The notes under the pieces are model-generated. The model was not told where the DNA came from. It searched no databases and saw nothing but the letters and a program-made list of their open reading frames with translations. DNA of 64,000 bases from an uncultured Ruminococcus sp. (GTDB taxonomy: Bacteria > Bacillota > Clostridia > Oscillospirales > Ruminococcaceae), in contig NZ_CAMKRR010000001.1 in the NCBI RefSeq assembly GCF_946415235.1, positions 61,307 to 125,306 on the forward strand, in the 5' to 3' direction. Position numbers and translations under genes: made by a program. Positions 18,237 through 27,203 of the stretch are shown here, piece after piece. Each line of letters opens with the position of its first letter. Position 1 is the first letter of the stretch.

Positions 18237-18890
18237 ATGAAAAAAAGAATCATTATGTCAATTATGGGAGTCATGATCGGTGCTGTCAGCGTCGCTGTTT
18301 TCAAAATGGCTGCTTTCGGAGTAGATCCCTTTCAGTCCTTCATGAGCGGTATAAGCAAGCTCATACCTATCAGCTTCGGTACTCTGTATGTCATTGTCAA
18401 CGCAGTCCTGCTGACGTTCAGTCTGATATTTGACAGGCATTACATCGGTATCGCAACATTTATCAATCTCTTCCTTTTAGGCTATGTAACGGAGTACTCC
18501 TACAAGCTGCTGAGATGGATGATACCCGAACCCTCCATGCCGCTGCGGGTTGTGTTCCTGATAGCGGGAATAGTTATCATATGCATCGGTTCTTCGCTGT
18601 ACATAACCGCTGATCTCGGAGTTTCGACTTATGATGCGGTAGCGCTGATAATGGCCAGCAAGTGGAAGATCGGCAAATTCAAGTTCATACGTATATGTAC
18701 GGATGTGTGCTGTGTAGTGCTCGGTTCGGTGATGTTCATAGCAGGCGGCGGTAAATTAAGTGAGATACCGACTATTGCAGGCATCGGTACGATAATAACA
18801 GCATTTTTTATGGGACCGCTTATCGAGTTTTTCAGCGAACATTTTGCAAGGAAGCTTCTGAATGATAAGGAAGAAAAAAGCAGTACATAA
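18237..18890 (+). CDS. YczE/YyaS-family integral membrane protein
   Basis: 217 residues with five to six hydrophobic segments. The family marks are the paired motifs FGVDPFQSFMSGI (residues 22-34) and LGVSTYDAVALIMA (about 127-140), which are internal repeats of the same half-domain, and a charged cytoplasmic tail KLLNDKEEK. The family (COG2364) is of unknown function, thought to be transport-related. An AAAGAGAG ribosome site precedes ATG 18237. It stands alone between the esterase and the serpin. Confidence 0.8.
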   Translation: MKKRIIMSIMGVMIGAVSVAVFKMAAFGVDPFQSFMSGISKLIPISFGTLYVIVNAVLLTFSLIFDRHYIGIATFINLFLLGYVTEYSYKLLRWMIPEPSMPLRVVFLIAGIVIICIGSSLYITADLGVSTYDAVALIMASKWKIGKFKFIRICTDVCCVVLGSVMFIAGGGKLSEIPTIAGIGTIITAFFMGPLIEFFSEHFARKLLNDKEEKSST

Positions 18891-18931
18891 ATAAAAAGTG
18901 ACCGAAGTCACGGTCACTTGCATTGAAACGC

Positions 18932-18980
18932 AGCCCCGAGGCAGTTCATCATACTGCTTCGGGGCTTTTCACATTTTTTT
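18932..18980. terminator. Bidirectional terminator between the YczE-like and serpin genes
   Basis: 14-bp stem AGCCCCGAGGCAGT/ACTGCTTCGGGGCT (18932-18966) with one imperfect pair, followed by TTTT. A second small inverted repeat GTGACCG/CGGTCAC lies just upstream at 18898-18917. Confidence 0.8.
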
Positions 18981-20895
18981 ACCTTTGATTTTCGTCGAGC
19001 TGAGTAGCTGCGCCTATGAATACAGGTACATTGTTCTTATCAACGATCATGTATATGAAAGGTCTGTCAAGGGTGATATATATTTTTTCCTTCTGAGGAG
19101 GTGCAGCGTTGCCCATCATCATTACATATGTAACGGCAGCTGCCTTTGTGCCCTTCTCGGTCACTTCTATCCTTGTCTTGTGGAACACGTCGCCGATATA
19201 AAGCGGACCGTTTACGGATTCGCTTATTTTTGTAAAGTCAGCATTTGATGTGAATGCCTCGCTCATGCCCATATCACTGAGGATATCCTTTAGGGACTTC
19301 GAGTAATTATACCTGAATTTCGGTATCATTACGTTAAGCTCGATAGTATCTGGGTCAACATATTCTTTGAGACCTTCTGCTAGCTTTTCACCGTCAAGCT
19401 CCCTGACATACTCAACTATGTCCTTATCCCTGGGAAGTATTCCCACAAAGCTGTAATCGCCGCCTGCGTACGGCTTCTTGAAAGCGTCTGCGTCGCCGAG
19501 GTCAAAGTACATGGTCTCTACGCTGTCCATTCTCTGTATCTTATGAACATTGCCGTCAAGGTCGGTGAATTCTCCGTCATCGCTGTATTTGTAAGGCTTT
19601 TGCCACTCAGCCTCAAAATAAATGGTATTGATAAGCATCATCAGGTCTTCGGGCTTGAAAGCGCCCGGACTGAGAAGTGTGGGTATCATGCCTTTTGTAT
19701 TTTTATCCACCCAGCCGTTGACGTCGTTTACGGTGCTGTCGTCAAATGCAGTCTTGTATACAGCTGAATCGTAGTACTTCCTGTCTGCTTCAAGGAAGTC
19801 CTTTTTCACATCAAATGCGGGATCGTTCTTTATCCATATCGAGTTGGCAACATAGATCTTTTCCTTTTGTTCGTCGGGGAGATGTGCCATATAATATGCC
19901 ATATACTCGTTTATATCTTCCAGTGAAAGCCCGTTTCCGAGAACCTTTTCCATTTCATCCCTTGTATTGCCGTCGGCTCCGTTTGCAGTCATTGCAAGTG
20001 CAGTTGAGACCGAAAGGGGAGATATGAGCAGATTTTCCTCACCGTTCTTTGTAGGGTCAAAGCATTTTTTCAGCAGCTCAACTCCGAACTTCATTTCTGC
20101 CTTTGCAAAAGCTTCATCGGTCGCTTTGCCTTCTTCTGCAAGAACATCTAAGGTATTGTCAAGTCTTACGCTTCCGATATCAGCGTTTCCGTAGAAAGTA
20201 TCAGCGGCGCCGAGGAGATAATCTGTCACTCTTGCAAGGTCGTCGGCATCTATCTCATCATTCTTGTTTATGTCGGCGTTGAGGAACATATCATTTGTGA
20301 GCTCCTTATCCGAATTGTCCGCAAGGTACTTTCTGTAGGCGATAAGGTCGAATGAATCGACAACTCCGTCGTCGTTGATGTCGCCGTAGAAATGAACGCT
20401 GGGTGACTTGACATAAACTATTTCATCTATCAGATATTCACGTTCCCTGCTTGAGAAATTTTCATCGACTTCATTCTCTGCTTCGCGGAGCGACTGATAC
20501 TCTCTCGGACATCTTATTTTCAGAGTAACGATGGTACCCTCGCTTAATTCGTCTATCATTGCTTTGTTTCTTTCAATTTTCTTCTTTTCTGCGGCGTCGG
20601 CTCCATCGTCAGCTGTTAGCGGTACGACTAAATGCAGTATCCGTGACGGATACCATGTGGAATATACGCCGCCGACCTTTGGAATAGCTTCAATGCGGAA
20701 TTCTCCGTCAAAATCGTAAGCATTGTATATACATATGTTCTTCAGCTCATACTCATACGTTTGCTGCTGTGTTGTCTGAGCACTTGCGCTGAATATGTCA
20801 GGGCTGCTCTTTGGAAGATAGCCTGCGGTGCCGAAAGCGAGCGCAAGACTCATGATGCCTGCTGTGATCTTAGTAATTTTTTTCATGTTTCCCAT
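18979..20895 (-). CDS. Secreted serpin with an internal dockerin
   Basis: 638 residues. Signal peptide (to about 39), an N-terminal beta-rich domain (45-160), a dockerin in mid-protein (about 168-232: GDINDDGVVDSFDLIAYRKYL and NADINKNDEIDADDL), then a full serpin fold (about 260-630). The serpin hinge EKGTKAAAVTYV leads into a Met-rich reactive loop (VMMMGNAAPP). Serpins trap serine or cysteine proteases in a covalent complex, and dockerin-serpins are known from cellulosomal clostridia, where they are thought to protect the complex. The internal position of the dockerin differs from the C-terminal dockerins of the other enzymes here, and its loops are of another subtype. GAGGAG lies 9 bases before ATG 20895. 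Confidence 0.9.
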   Translation of the reverse strand: MGNMKKITKITAGIMSLALAFGTAGYLPKSSPDIFSASAQTTQQQTYEYELKNICIYNAYDFDGEFRIEAIPKVGGVYSTWYPSRILHLVVPLTADDGADAAEKKKIERNKAMIDELSEGTIVTLKIRCPREYQSLREAENEVDENFSSREREYLIDEIVYVKSPSVHFYGDINDDGVVDSFDLIAYRKYLADNSDKELTNDMFLNADINKNDEIDADDLARVTDYLLGAADTFYGNADIGSVRLDNTLDVLAEEGKATDEAFAKAEMKFGVELLKKCFDPTKNGEENLLISPLSVSTALAMTANGADGNTRDEMEKVLGNGLSLEDINEYMAYYMAHLPDEQKEKIYVANSIWIKNDPAFDVKKDFLEADRKYYDSAVYKTAFDDSTVNDVNGWVDKNTKGMIPTLLSPGAFKPEDLMMLINTIYFEAEWQKPYKYSDDGEFTDLDGNVHKIQRMDSVETMYFDLGDADAFKKPYAGGDYSFVGILPRDKDIVEYVRELDGEKLAEGLKEYVDPDTIELNVMIPKFRYNYSKSLKDILSDMGMSEAFTSNADFTKISESVNGPLYIGDVFHKTRIEVTEKGTKAAAVTYVMMMGNAAPPQKEKIYITLDRPFIYMIVDKNNVPVFIGAATQLDENQR

Positions 20896-21132
20896 AATAC
20901 ATTACTCCTCTCGTTTTTTAGTGAAGTCATGAGTTAAATCCCATATTTTCAGTATATCACCCTGTTTTTTGACTGTCAATCCAAAGCAGACAGCTGAGCT
21001 CAAAAACGGCATTAAGACTAATTTGTGCAGAATTTTTATGTGATAATGCATAAAATGATATTATAATTTTCATAATTAAAAACGCTGTATTTTAACAAAA
21101 AATGCATTTGTTAAAAGATTACTATGCAACAG

Positions 21133-21160
21133 AAAAGCTCCGCGGATACGGAGCTTTTCT
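21133..21160 (-). terminator. Terminator of the GH127-like gene
   Basis: Perfect 10-bp stem AAAAGCTCCG/CGGAGCTTTT (21133-21158) ending in T on the minus strand, 13 bp after the stop. Confidence 0.8.
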
Positions 21161-21172
21161 AAGTCTGTTCTG

Positions 21173-24100
21173 TTACTCAAATGAGGAGATCATGTGGAGA
21201 AGATACTGCTGTATACGCAGTGCGTCGCCTGTGGTAAGTCCCTTGCTGCCCGTATCGACATCGGCGTTTGCGTATCCCTGCTGTGTCAAAGCGTCCTTGT
21301 CAGTGCCGCCTATACCGTATTTGTTAGGATTTGCAAGTGCCTGCATTATCAGCACGGCGTCAGACATATCTATCTCACCGTCACAGTTTGCGTCACCGGG
21401 ATTTGTCGGCTGTGGTGAGGCTGTTGCTGTTACGGTAGGCAGAGGATAGCTTTCAAGCTCGCGGATAATGATATAATTAATGTTTATAGCCTTATCCTGT
21501 GAAACGATATCGAGTTTCAGCTTGCCCTGACTGTTCGGAGACGCTTCAGCCTTTGAAACTGTTTTTCCGTCAGTGATGCAGTCCTTCATGATACACTCAG
21601 CATTGTCTGTATCATAGTTCGTATATACAGACGGAGATGCCGAGCAGTTCCATGGGTCGCTGAAGCACATCTCAACGGAATACTTTCCCGGACGGAGAGT
21701 GAAAAGATAAGAGATGCGGCGATCAATATTGTTTTCGTACTGATTTTTGGTATAGCGGAAGGTCGCTGTTTTGTCCCTGCCGTCTGCGGTATTGTATTCA
21801 TCGCACCATGTATTCGCAGTGTAAAGTCCTGAGCTCTTTGAACTGCCGCTGTACTGATCTGTGGGATCGTCCACAAGTCCCCATTCAGCGCCCGTTACTT
21901 CGTCATAGCCGTATATCTGTTCGGTCACGCTGTTGTAACAGCCGAGCTTGTCCGAACCTGTTACGGTATAAGGATCGTGGTCGCCGCAGTCAACGAAGTA
22001 GGCTATGCTGCTGTCGTACTGATAGAGAGGTCTTGCAGCTGTCATGTAGATGAAATCGCATACCTTTGCGGAGTCCTCGTCGTTGTCCGATGAGAAGCCG
22101 ACTGTTACAACATCATATTCGCTGCCGTCAGAAGTTATGTGCTCCGAATATTTCTCAATAATATCGGGCGGGAGCATGATATTGACAGCGTAAACATCTT
22201 CCGTACCTGTATAGTTAAGAGTATTGCTGTAAAGGATGGTATCTCCGACAGTTATGCGTATAGTCTTATTATTGTCGGACTTGCGGAACTTTACGGTAAG
22301 ATAATTGTAGTCAGCTTCCTTGTCTATTGCCATGCGGTATGTGAAATAGCCGCCGCTTTTTGCGTAACGGTAGGTGCTGTCGTCGGTCACGCCCTGAGTA
22401 TTTGACTCCTGCATATTGTGAAGATCATCATTTTCATACTGTCCGTAGCCTGGCTGAACGGTATCGGTAACTGTCTTTTCGCAGCGAGGCGGACGTTCGA
22501 CGGAAGTATTGTCACTGCTGAAATTCCAGTAGATGCCGTACCTCTGCTCATACTGCCTGTAATGAGGTGAGAAGGTAAGGGACTGATCCGTATCCTTGAG
22601 TGTGAACTTCATGGATGAGCCGTCTCTCACAAGATGCTTGTCTATGTTCGCCATGAATGTGCTTACGGACGATCTGTTGTCCGATATATGTATGGTCTCG
22701 GACGGAGTTACCTTGTCCTTGGGGATAGTTACCCACATTCCCGTGGAGCTTGTAACCATATTCTGCCTGCCGAGCTCCGCACTGAGGACTACAGGACCGT
22801 ATTTGAAGCCGTATACGTTTTTGTTGTCGGGGAGGGGATATGCTTTGACAGCTTCGGGTATGGTAAGCTCTATGACGTCTCCTGTTTTGAAGTCGCCCGT
22901 TACCTGAGCATAGCCGTTTACGGTCTTGTAGGAGTAATCCTCGCCGCCGACCTTTACCTTCATTTTTCCTGCTGTCCAGTCGGGGATACGGAAGCGGAAC
23001 TCTGCCGCGCCGCTGCCGTTGATGGTGAATTTTGCCGTATCCGATTCGGGAATGGAGCTCTCCTGTGTTATCTTCATGTTCCTGTCTGCCCAGTTGAGTA
23101 CCGAGCTCTGATACATATTGACGTAAAGCGTGTCATCGCTGTGCATATATAGGGTATCTCCAAGCTTTGTGAAGCTCTCCATACCGCTTCCCGTACAGCA
23201 CCAGAAGTGGTCAAACTCGGAGCTGTATACCTTGAAATATCCCGTTGCCATCGGCTGGAAGTAGGTGGTCATTCCCGTTTCGGGATTCTGCGAGGAAAGA
23301 ATGGAGTTATAGTAAGTATTCTCGTAGAAGTCCATATATTTGCTGTCGCCTGTTATCCTGAAAAGCTCGCGGCTTAGCTTAAGCATATTGTAGGAGTTGC
23401 AGGTCTCGCAGTTGCAGTTTGTGCGCTCCTTGTCAAGGACATCGTCCATGCCGAAGTGTTCCCATTCGCTGTTGCCGCCTGTTATGTAGGTATGATGAGT
23501 TACCACCATATCCCAGAAAGCCTCCGCGTATTGCAGATAGCGTGAAGCATCGACCTTTTCGCCGTTCACGGTCTTGCCGTCGAGAGCGATATAGCGCTTC
23601 AGAGCACCGAGAAATTTAGGGATAGTTGTATTGGCGTGTTTGTTGTTGAGTACATTTGCGCCGCCCTTGAGCACAGCCTCATGAAGATTGGTCTCATCGA
23701 AATAGTGAGCTGCCGCTGCGTGTTCGTCCTTGCCTGTTATCATGTAAAGGTCGTATAGGCAGTCGTTCATGCCGCCGTATTCAATGGAAAGGACGGTATT
23801 ATGCTTTCTGCTGTCCCATGTTCTGCATCGGCTGTATACCCAGTCTCCGAGAGCCGAGCCCAGTTCCTTTGCGGGCTCATAGCCTGTGGCATTGTAGATG
23901 TCAACTATTCCCGCAATGAGCTTGTGCATGGTATACCACGGTACCCACGCTTCGTTGATGATGTTTGATTTGCCTGCTTCGATATTGTCGAACTGCACCT
24001 CAACACTTGTTCCGTTTGGATGAGCAGCTGCCCATACAAAGCCTGCCTTTCCCTTTGAGTTCTTCTGACACTCGCGCAGTCCGTCCACAAGGGCATACAT

Positions 24101-24490
24101 CTTCGAGCTTATCTCCTTGCGCTGTGAGTCGTTCAGCTCGGAGTGAAGATAAGCCTGTGCAAGCGCTGTGAGGTAGTGTCCTACGGCGTGGCCTGCGATA
24201 TTTGTGTTTTCCCAGCCGCCGTAGCGCTTTGCGCCTTTGGTGCTGAGTCCTGCATTTTCGCGGAAGCCTGAAAGAAGTCTGTCATTGTCAAATGAGAGAA
24301 GATATTTCAGCTCCTTTTCAAATGCGTTCGTGCAGTATCCGTCAGTCATCGTGACGTCTGCAAGGCTGAAGCTCATGATGTCGGTATTATCCGCTGCTGA
24401 AGCTCCGAGAGCGGGAAAGCTTGCCGTAGTACAAGCCATAACAGCGGATAATCCAAATGATGTCAGACGAGACATGAATTTTGGTCTCAT
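21173..24490 (-). CDS. Secreted dockerin GH127-like (DUF1680) glycoside hydrolase
   Basis: 1105 residues. Signal peptide to about 33; alpha/alpha-barrel hydrolase domain (about 40-450) with NTNIAGHAVGHYL, the CxC pair in ERTNCNCETC (359-364) and CCTGSGMESF (431-440). In GH127 the Glu plus CxC and CC cysteines form the zinc site and the catalytic Cys nucleophile, and all are present. Beta-sandwich domains follow (450-1000), possibly carbohydrate binding. The C-terminus is a dockerin (1030-1105) with GDANCDGEIDMSDAV. Activity is expected on beta-L-arabinofuranosides or related pectin/extensin side chains; the linkage is not certain. It is the third enzyme here with the same dockerin subtype. 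Confidence 0.87.
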   Translation of the reverse strand: MRPKFMSRLTSFGLSAVMACTTASFPALGASAADNTDIMSFSLADVTMTDGYCTNAFEKELKYLLSFDNDRLLSGFRENAGLSTKGAKRYGGWENTNIAGHAVGHYLTALAQAYLHSELNDSQRKEISSKMYALVDGLRECQKNSKGKAGFVWAAAHPNGTSVEVQFDNIEAGKSNIINEAWVPWYTMHKLIAGIVDIYNATGYEPAKELGSALGDWVYSRCRTWDSRKHNTVLSIEYGGMNDCLYDLYMITGKDEHAAAAHYFDETNLHEAVLKGGANVLNNKHANTTIPKFLGALKRYIALDGKTVNGEKVDASRYLQYAEAFWDMVVTHHTYITGGNSEWEHFGMDDVLDKERTNCNCETCNSYNMLKLSRELFRITGDSKYMDFYENTYYNSILSSQNPETGMTTYFQPMATGYFKVYSSEFDHFWCCTGSGMESFTKLGDTLYMHSDDTLYVNMYQSSVLNWADRNMKITQESSIPESDTAKFTINGSGAAEFRFRIPDWTAGKMKVKVGGEDYSYKTVNGYAQVTGDFKTGDVIELTIPEAVKAYPLPDNKNVYGFKYGPVVLSAELGRQNMVTSSTGMWVTIPKDKVTPSETIHISDNRSSVSTFMANIDKHLVRDGSSMKFTLKDTDQSLTFSPHYRQYEQRYGIYWNFSSDNTSVERPPRCEKTVTDTVQPGYGQYENDDLHNMQESNTQGVTDDSTYRYAKSGGYFTYRMAIDKEADYNYLTVKFRKSDNNKTIRITVGDTILYSNTLNYTGTEDVYAVNIMLPPDIIEKYSEHITSDGSEYDVVTVGFSSDNDEDSAKVCDFIYMTAARPLYQYDSSIAYFVDCGDHDPYTVTGSDKLGCYNSVTEQIYGYDEVTGAEWGLVDDPTDQYSGSSKSSGLYTANTWCDEYNTADGRDKTATFRYTKNQYENNIDRRISYLFTLRPGKYSVEMCFSDPWNCSASPSVYTNYDTDNAECIMKDCITDGKTVSKAEASPNSQGKLKLDIVSQDKAININYIIIRELESYPLPTVTATASPQPTNPGDANCDGEIDMSDAVLIMQALANPNKYGIGGTDKDALTQQGYANADVDTGSKGLTTGDALRIQQYLLHMISSFE

Positions 24491-24739
24491 ATGGATTCCT
24501 CCTTAAATTTTAATATCCAATAATATTCTATATTATATTTTCCCTTACAGCAACCCATAAAATAACGCAAAAGGTTGAAAATATTACGGAACATATCCTA
24601 TAGTGCAGAAACCGATACATTTTCCGAGGGTTGAACTTGTCGTGTCCGCTGCTGTAACCTCGGCGTACAAAATATCATAATATATAACGTGCGGAGGCCG
24701 TCTGCACACGTTCTCCGCGCAGGAAAGGAGGACACATCA

Positions 24740-25003
24740 ATGAAACTCGATCTTTTTGACGATATGGAAGGTCTGTTTTTCCGTGAGCGTGAAAGCTCTG
24801 CCAACACGGCGGATATGAGACCTTATTTGCAGAATAACGGGAACGGCGGAGTTTCACGCTTTCCCGAAAAAACTCCTCTCGCTATGGCGTATGTGCCATT
24901 TCAGCAGTGGGGAGAGACCTACGGCGATGATGAGGCTCTGAGCAGGGGAACACTTTTCCCCGAGCTTGATCTTCCGTTTTCGGGAGGAGGCGACAGCAGA
25001 TGA
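24740..25003 (+). CDS. cotJA: Spore coat-associated protein CotJA
   Basis: 87 residues. The C-terminal half matches the CotJA signature: LAMAYVPFQQWGETYGDDEAL followed by SRGTLFPELDLPF. CotJA is a small component of the CotJ spore-coat complex. The AAAGGAGG ribosome site decides the start at 24740; a longer frame to 24689 lacks one. It overlaps cotJB by 4 bp (ATGA), as in the usual cotJABC operon. Confidence 0.9.
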   Translation: MKLDLFDDMEGLFFRERESSANTADMRPYLQNNGNGGVSRFPEKTPLAMAYVPFQQWGETYGDDEALSRGTLFPELDLPFSGGGDSR

Positions 25004-25248
25004 ATGAGCAGAAAACACTTCTCGGCAAGATAAAAAAGTATGATTTTACTCTCAAGGAGCTTGATCTGTATCTTGACACTCACCCCAACTGCCGCCGTGC
25101 GCTTGCCATGTTCCGAAAGTACAGAGATCTTCGCAGCAAGGCTCTTGATGAATATACAAGGAAATTCGGTCCGCTCACTCCCGAGCAGGTCATAAGTGAT
25201 GAACGCTGGACATGGGTCGATGATCCGTGGCCGTGGGAAAGGAGATAA
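25000..25248 (+). CDS. cotJB: Spore coat-associated protein CotJB
   Basis: 82 residues with the CotJB pattern: KYDFTLKELDLYLDTHPNC, an RKYRDLRSKALDEYTRKFGPLT helix, and the Trp-rich end WTWVDDPWPWE. It starts inside the last codons of cotJA and ends 3 bp before cotJC, so the three genes are translated as one unit. The function in the coat is structural and poorly known. Confidence 0.92.
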   Translation: MNEQKTLLGKIKKYDFTLKELDLYLDTHPNCRRALAMFRKYRDLRSKALDEYTRKFGPLTPEQVISDERWTWVDDPWPWERR

Positions 25249-25251
25249 ATT

Positions 25252-25458
25252 ATGTGGCAATATGAGAAAAAATTACAGTATCCTGTTAATATAAAAACTC
25301 CGAACGCCAAGCTTGCAAAGATAATCATATCACAGCTCGGAGGTCCTGACGGCGAGCTTTCAGCTTCGCTGCGCTATCTCAATCAGCGTTACGCAATGCC
25401 CTACGGCGAAGTGAAGGGACTCCTTACCGATATCGGAACTGAGGAATCCGCACATTAA
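25252..25458 (+). pseudogene. cotJC: cotJC 5' fragment, interrupted by the prophage
   Basis: Encodes the N-terminal 65 residues of CotJC, a manganese-catalase-like spore coat protein: YEKKLQYPV, GGPDGELSASLRYLNQRY and LLTDIGTEE. The last three codons plus stop (S-A-H-TAA) come from the phage arm, giving a 68-residue truncated product. The remaining two thirds of the gene lie 36.8 kb away at 62287-62712. Joining both at the shared GAGGA gives a continuous 204-codon gene reading GTEELAHFEMI, the conserved E-x-x-H ligand motif. A good GGAG ribosome site is intact. Confidence 0.93.
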
Positions 25459-25462
25459 TGAT
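25441..25462. other. attL: core plus right arm of attP
   Basis: Core GAGGA at 25441-25445 followed by the phage arm GCACATTAATGAT (25450-25462). This arm is the inverted partner of ATCATTGATGTGC at 62273-62285. Confidence 0.88.
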
Positions 25463-25473
25463 GTAAATGATAA

Positions 25474-26982
25474 CTATAATAGTTCAATATCCAGTGTGAA
25501 GGGGACATTTTTCCATTTGCCTCGGATATCAGTTTCCCTGTGATATGTTATATCTTTAATCACACAGCGGAGCAGGTGGTTCTTATCTGCTACACTTACG
25601 GTATCATCTTCCAGGGCTCGAACTGCTTTCATGAGAGCGATATATCTCTGCTTATAGTCGACCTCTTGTACTTCCTCTGACTTAGACTTCTCAATAGCTT
25701 CAAGGAGCTCGGAGCGCCTTTGAGCTAAAGCTGCATTACGCTTTGTGAAGATTTCTGAAGTATATACTCCTTGCTCAAGGAATTCGTAAAGGCGTTCCTG
25801 CTGTGTTTCTAAAGAATTAAGTTCTTTTTCAAGAGCAGCGGCTACGGCCTTATGCACTCCCGAGGGCTTTTGTGGCTTGTCGATAAGTTCTTTTATATCA
25901 GCTGCAAAGCCTTTTAAAGCCTTGATAACTTCGTCAACAACTTCCTGATATATCGCCGACCTATTATTGCAGTATTTTTGATTTGTGCATAAAAGGCGAT
26001 CTTCGCAGCGTGGCTGAGGACGGTATGTCATGGCCCTGCCGCAAGTGCAGTGCATGATACCTGCGAAAGCGTTGTTAAGTTTCATCTTAGGCTTCGTCTT
26101 CGGCAGTTTCCCAAAGCGTTCCTGCGCTGCATCGAAAACTTCCTCTGATATGATAGCCTCGTGCTTGCCTTCTACGAGTATCCAGTCTTCGGTCTTAGCG
26201 TGTGGGCGTGACGTGACAAGCTCTCCGTCTTCGTACTTCTTGACGTTCTTTCGCCAGTTCCACCGTATCTTTCCAATATAGACGGGATTTCTCAGCATAT
26301 CCCTGATGCTTGCCGAACTCCACAGCTCCGACTTCCTCGGCTTGATATGCATCTCGTTCAGCTTATGTGCTATCGTCGTAGTGCCTACGTTTCCTGTAGT
26401 CCACAGCTCGAACATCAGGCGCACCACATCAGCTTCACCGTTAGGAGCAAGTGTGAAAGTCTTTCCGTCCTTTATCTTGTCGTAGCCGTAAGGAGAGCCG
26501 CTGCCGATATAGTTTCCTGCCTGCACAGACGCGATCCTGCCGCGCATCATGATCTCCTTGACATACTCGAGGTAGTCGTTTCCGCGCATGAGCTCCATTT
26601 CAAAGAACTTCCTGTCGAACTTATCCGCAAGGTCATACGTCTTTGTCGGTGTGATAATAAGCGTCTCGGTATAGCGGAAAGCTCTGATAACAGTACCGCA
26701 GTCTGACAGATCGCCACGGCTCAGACGCTGGGGCTCGATAACAAGTACACCCGTGATATCCTCGGCCTGAATACGGTCGAGGACTTTTTTCATTTCAGGG
26801 CGGTCCTGAATAGTTTCACCCGAGACGATCTCACGGTATATCAGCTCCTCGGGGATAGTTCCGCCGAGCTTGGCAGCCGCATAGTCCTGAATCATCTTAT
26901 AGTGCTTGGCAAGGACTTCCTCGACAGTCTCGTGCTCTCCGTCGGCTCGGGACTTGCGGAGATAAACAAGATACTTCGACAT
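25474..26982 (-). CDS. Large serine recombinase (phage integrase)
   Basis: 502 residues. N-terminal resolvase domain with the catalytic Ser in YLRKSRADG (Ser11) and the arginines of EPQRLSRGD; recombinase domain (about 160-280) with GSPYGYDK and ASIRDMLRNPVYIGKI; zinc ribbon (CTCGRAM ... CTNQKYC, about 330-360); a long coiled coil (380-440); and a C-terminal tail. This enzyme inserts the phage by attP x attB recombination and needs a directionality factor for excision. Its stop codon is 29 bp from the attL core, the usual arrangement. No obvious excisionase is recognised among the small genes. Confidence 0.96.
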   Translation of the reverse strand: MSKYLVYLRKSRADGEHETVEEVLAKHYKMIQDYAAAKLGGTIPEELIYREIVSGETIQDRPEMKKVLDRIQAEDITGVLVIEPQRLSRGDLSDCGTVIRAFRYTETLIITPTKTYDLADKFDRKFFEMELMRGNDYLEYVKEIMMRGRIASVQAGNYIGSGSPYGYDKIKDGKTFTLAPNGEADVVRLMFELWTTGNVGTTTIAHKLNEMHIKPRKSELWSSASIRDMLRNPVYIGKIRWNWRKNVKKYEDGELVTSRPHAKTEDWILVEGKHEAIISEEVFDAAQERFGKLPKTKPKMKLNNAFAGIMHCTCGRAMTYRPQPRCEDRLLCTNQKYCNNRSAIYQEVVDEVIKALKGFAADIKELIDKPQKPSGVHKAVAAALEKELNSLETQQERLYEFLEQGVYTSEIFTKRNAALAQRRSELLEAIEKSKSEEVQEVDYKQRYIALMKAVRALEDDTVSVADKNHLLRCVIKDITYHRETDIRGKWKNVPFTLDIELL

Positions 26983-27005
26983 AAGCTTCTCCTTTCTATA
27001 GATAT

Positions 27006-27024
27006 CCCCTGCACGGAGCAGGGG
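27006..27024. terminator. Hairpin between integrase and the small membrane gene
   Basis: 7-bp stem CCCCTGC/GCAGGGG with an ACGGA loop. A T-rich stretch follows on the plus strand. On the minus strand it could attenuate transcription into the integrase. Confidence 0.45.
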
Positions 27025-27033
27025 ATTATTTTA

Positions 27034-27192
27034 TTATTCTTCTTTTTTCTGTTCTTTTTCTTTCAGCTCAACAAGTTTTCTGATATTTGATGATATTTCA
27101 TCGCACTTTGCTGATATATGTGTAACTGAAATGATAAGAATTATTGCAATAATTGCCACAAGTACAAGAGCGATTATCATTGGCTTATCCAT
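27034..27192 (-). CDS. Small single-span membrane protein
   Basis: 52 residues: a short basic start (MDKPM), one hydrophobic helix (residues 5-23, rich in Ile/Val/Leu/Ala), and a charged Lys/Glu tail. A strong AAGGAGGTCAATT ribosome site precedes the ATG. It lies between the integrase and the exonuclease-BRCT gene on the same strand and is therefore expected to be expressed in the lysogen. No function is recognised. Confidence 0.65.
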   Translation of the reverse strand: MDKPMIIALVLVAIIAIILIISVTHISAKCDEISSNIRKLVELKEKEQKKEE

Positions 27193-27203
27193 AATTGACC
27201 TCC

